Assembly (NCBI RefSeq): GCF_042683745.1
Contig: NZ_JBHUJX010000013.1
Location: 1 to 64,000 of the forward strand
Reading direction: 5' to 3'
DNA: 64,000 nt
Source of the DNA: Pseudoneobacillus sp042683745
Lineage (GTDB): Bacteria > Bacillota > Bacilli > Bacillales > Cytobacillaceae
Under the pieces are notes generated by a model. The model was not told the DNA's origin and ran no database searches. It was given only the letters and a program-made list of their open reading frames with translations. The translations under genes were made by a program, and so were the position numbers. Shown here one piece after another: positions 61,801 through 64,000 of the stretch; position 1 is the stretch's first letter, and each line of letters opens with the position of its first letter.

Positions 61801-63069
61801 CTAAATAATACTCCGTGATACCAAGTCTTTGCGGCGATACACACTTAATACGATTCCCATTAAAAACGCATTAAACAGAGTTGGCATCAATCCATAGCTG
61901 ATAAAAGGCAAGGATATAGAGGTGAGTGGGAATAAGCCAAGTATCATTCCAACATTATAAAAAAACTGGACTACATAGAGCGCCATTACACCAGCAAGAA
62001 GTAATTTTTCATAATGACCAGTTATTTTATGGGATATAATCACTATCCTTGCTATAAAAAAGGAAAGAATCATAACAAGGATAAGTGCAAACAAATACCC
62101 ATAATAGTAAGTCAAACTGGCAAACACTAAATCAGTATGTGCAACCAGACTGAACCCTATATTTCCAGATGTACCAAGCCACCCTGCGGACGACATTACC
62201 TCTTTTAAACGTAAATACATATACCCCCAATCATCTGCGTAATTTTCTGGGTATAAAAACCCTAAAATTCTACCCAACTCGTATTCCTCTGCAGTGAACC
62301 AGAAAAATAATCCACCAATGATAGCTAAACAAATTGATACAACTGTAATCATCATTACCTTTTTCCTATTTAATTTACTCCACCAAAGCATAACGCATAC
62401 CATCATCATATAGATAAAAATTGTTGTTGAGATATTTGGCATAGTTAAGAAAAGATAGAAAGAAAATAGGAACAAAATTCCAAGGTCCCGAGCCTTTAAC
62501 CTACTGTTATTAAAAAAAGAAGCCCAAGCTAGAAGAAAAAAAGGTATAGACATTAAGCATTCAATTGTAATGGGTCCAATTATTATAGAAGGTTCTGCAT
62601 TGATTGAAGTGTTTTGAAAATAGCTTATCATTAACAGGATAAGTACTCCGATTGTGTAAAACAGCCATCCAAGTCTCTCTAATTTCCGATAATCAATCTT
62701 CATCATCCCAAAAGCAGCCGTAACACCTAAAATAACAAATATCACCTTATTGATGAGAAAAAGATCCGTATATCCAAGAGCTATTATTGGCAAGAAACCT
62801 ATCCCCATAGCAGTCACTATTAAAATAATAATCAACCATTCAACCTTTGGCTTATGGAGTTTGTTAAGTTCTTGACCAAGTCTAATTGGACTTCCCATTT
62901 GTTCGACTGCCTTGTCTTCAGCAACTACCTCGCTTAACCCTTTCTCGATCCACATGTTCTTAGTCTTCTTCAAGTGAAATCCCAATTCAGTTGCCACCAG
63001 ATCTTTTGCTTCCTTTGATTTAATATGATTGGTGACTTCTTTTATAAAGTGATCCCCTCTTTTGTTCAA
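61801..63069 (-). CDS. FtsW/RodA/SpoVE-family protein with N-terminal HAAS-like domain
   Basis: 422 residues. The first 75 (HFIKEVTNHIKSKEAKDLVA, TELGFHLKK, GLSEVVAEDKAVEQMGSPI) form the permease-prefix/HAAS type of cytoplasmic domain often encoded with PadR regulators. The rest has about ten membrane helices and the SEDS motifs, including ETTSISLPFISYGL-like SLPFISYGLMPT near the C-terminus. SEDS proteins polymerise lipid II. It is the third gene of a sigma/PadR/SEDS operon and starts seven bases after the PadR gene. Confidence 0.9.
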   Translation of the reverse strand: MNKRGDHFIKEVTNHIKSKEAKDLVATELGFHLKKTKNMWIEKGLSEVVAEDKAVEQMGSPIRLGQELNKLHKPKVEWLIIILIVTAMGIGFLPIIALGYTDLFLINKVIFVILGVTAAFGMMKIDYRKLERLGWLFYTIGVLILLMISYFQNTSINAEPSIIIGPITIECLMSIPFFLLAWASFFNNSRLKARDLGILFLFSFYLFLTMPNISTTIFIYMMMVCVMLWWSKLNRKKVMMITVVSICLAIIGGLFFWFTAEEYELGRILGFLYPENYADDWGYMYLRLKEVMSSAGWLGTSGNIGFSLVAHTDLVFASLTYYYGYLFALILVMILSFFIARIVIISHKITGHYEKLLLAGVMALYVVQFFYNVGMILGLFPLTSISLPFISYGLMPTLFNAFLMGIVLSVYRRKDLVSRSII

Positions 63070-63076
63070 TTTTATC

Positions 63077-63484
63077 TCACTCCTGTATCAATTCTTTTAA
63101 AATAAATCGTTTTACTGTGGAAGTTTTTTCTGCCTTTCGTAATATTTTTTTCCCTTTATTATTTAATAGATAATATTTAGCTCCTGAATGATCCCAACTT
63201 GATTGGATAAGATAACTCTGTTCTAGACGATGTAATACGGTGTATAAAAAGCCTTCATTTCCTTCAAATTTTTGAATTCCTCTCCCCCGTAATAGCTGGG
63301 CCAGTTCGTATCCTGTTTTTTCATAATTGAGAAGTTGTAAAACTGCTAAAAATATATCCTCTTCTTTTTCGTATGGTTTATTGCTTTTTTCGTAAATCTC
63401 GTTACGATGTTGATCAGAAAAACTCAAATGTTTAAAGGTTGTTTTCTCCATTGATTGTCTTAGCCCTTTTAACCGTTCTTCCAT
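63077..63484 (-). CDS. PadR family transcriptional regulator
   Basis: 135 residues. EEDIFLAVLQLLNYEKTGYE, LAQLLRGRGIQKFEGNEGFL and YTVLHRLEQSYLIQSSW form the winged helix with the PadR FLYxxLxRLxxxGLI motif, and YYLLNNKGKKIL is the wing. PadR proteins commonly pair with HAAS-domain membrane proteins, as here. It lies four bases downstream of the sigma factor gene and just upstream of the SEDS gene, so it likely autoregulates the operon. Confidence 0.9.
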   Translation of the reverse strand: MEERLKGLRQSMEKTTFKHLSFSDQHRNEIYEKSNKPYEKEEDIFLAVLQLLNYEKTGYELAQLLRGRGIQKFEGNEGFLYTVLHRLEQSYLIQSSWDHSGAKYYLLNNKGKKILRKAEKTSTVKRFILKELIQE

Positions 63485-63488
63485 TTGA

Positions 63489-64000
63489 TTATTCCTCCAG
63501 TCCCTTCTTCAAGAGTTCCTTGGCTCTCCTAAGTCTTGTTTTAATAGTGTTTTCCTTCACTTCTATTACCATAGCAATATCTTTGATTGGCAATTCTTCA
63601 AAATAAAAGAGATAAATCAATTCTCGATATTTAATTGGTAAATTCATTACTGCAGAAGCCAGCCTATGATCCTCATCATTTTGAACGACAGTCTGTTCAA
63701 CACTTTCTTCTTGGATACCAATATAAGTAGAATTTTTTTCTGTAATGATTACCTTATTGTTATACCAACTTTTCATATAATCCTTACACTGATTAATAGC
63801 AATTCTCCACAACCATGTTTTTAACTTCGATTTTCCCTTGTATGTATGAATGGATTTGTAACATTTAATAAAAATATCTTGTGTTAAGTCCTCAGCAACC
63901 TCTTTATTATTTACATATGAATAAACAAGCTGTAAGATCTCCTGTCCATATCTGTTCATTATCTCATCTATAAGGGCTTCTTTATCCTCTATTTCAAATA
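63489..64000 (-). CDS. ECF RNA polymerase sigma factor (5' end outside window)
   Basis: At least 170 residues; the frame is open to the window edge (…EIEDKEALIDEIMNRYGQEI), so the start is outside. Sigma region 2 (YVNNKEVAEDLTQDIFIKCY, KSIHTYKGKSKLKTWLWRIA) and region 4 (MNLPIKYRELIYLFYFEELP, IKDIAMVIEVKENTIKTRLR) are complete. No anti-sigma factor follows. Instead the operon continues with padR and the SEDS gene, which are therefore its probable targets or partners. Confidence 0.93.
   Translation of the reverse strand, partial: FEIEDKEALIDEIMNRYGQEILQLVYSYVNNKEVAEDLTQDIFIKCYKSIHTYKGKSKLKTWLWRIAINQCKDYMKSWYNNKVIITEKNSTYIGIQEESVEQTVVQNDEDHRLASAVMNLPIKYRELIYLFYFEELPIKDIAMVIEVKENTIKTRLRRAKELLKKGLEE

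Overview
This is a low-G+C chromosomal window from an endospore-forming member of the Bacillaceae. The case rests on two Spo0E-type phosphatase genes, an orphan sporulation-style histidine kinase, a Vpr-like subtilisin, an S-layer (SLH) protein, strong AGGAGG ribosome binding sites, and remnants of IS66, IS3, IS1182, IS1595, Tn3 and PBSX-type (XkdX) elements. The species cannot be fixed from the sequence alone.

Layout. (1) 1-2561: an IS66 element (tnpA, tnpB, tnpC) with a second transposase starting at the left edge; the IS66 end cuts a serine-hydrolase gene and supplies its stop codon. (2) 2.6-12.7 kb: a run of short accessory genes, all minus strand (YdcF-like, PlsY, GNAT acetyltransferases, MurF, Nudix hydrolases, small membrane proteins, a G+C-rich dienelactone-hydrolase-like gene). 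Members of one dispersed repeat family, with direct-repeat ends and a central hairpin, lie between most of them. (3) 12.7-22 kb: a frameshifted cohesin/dockerin-bearing subtilisin, a class B PBP and more GNATs. (4) 22-28.6 kb: mixed-strand genes including an AhpD-like protein, an Lrp regulator, a lipoprotein, and a c-di-GMP-I riboswitch ahead of a stand-alone CheY-like regulator. (5) 28.9-31.9 kb: a ketoacyl-synthase-like protein lacking both catalytic histidines, coupled to a membrane histidine kinase and preceded by Spo0E. (6) 32.7-37.9 kb: a 1735-residue SLH protein with ten 75-residue repeats. (7) 38.4-48.7 kb: a 24-residue peptide gene near a GRDP-like protein, hydrolases, a divergent SgrR-like regulator / MFS exporter / GyrI-like module, and decayed genes. 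(8) 48.7-51.5 kb: the most interesting locus, two tandem 27-residue precursor-like peptides with identical protein but different codons, followed by an E1/ThiF enzyme and an M50 protease that both carry PqqD-like leader-binding domains. This is a candidate RiPP cluster with no YcaO, radical SAM or lanthipeptide synthetase in sight. (9) 51.6-64 kb: IS and prophage debris, broken small genes, tRNA-Ser(UGA), a lipoprotein whose decayed copy lies 28 kb away, and a sigma/PadR/FtsW-like operon running off the right edge.

Two themes run through the window. The intergenic space is filled with families of related hairpin repeats, some now read as coding sequence. An unusually large share of the accessory genes is broken by single nonsense codons, one-base frameshifts or clean internal deletions. 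Gene gain by repeat-flanked modules followed by decay is the simplest picture, but it is inference. No coordinates or homologies were checked by database search.
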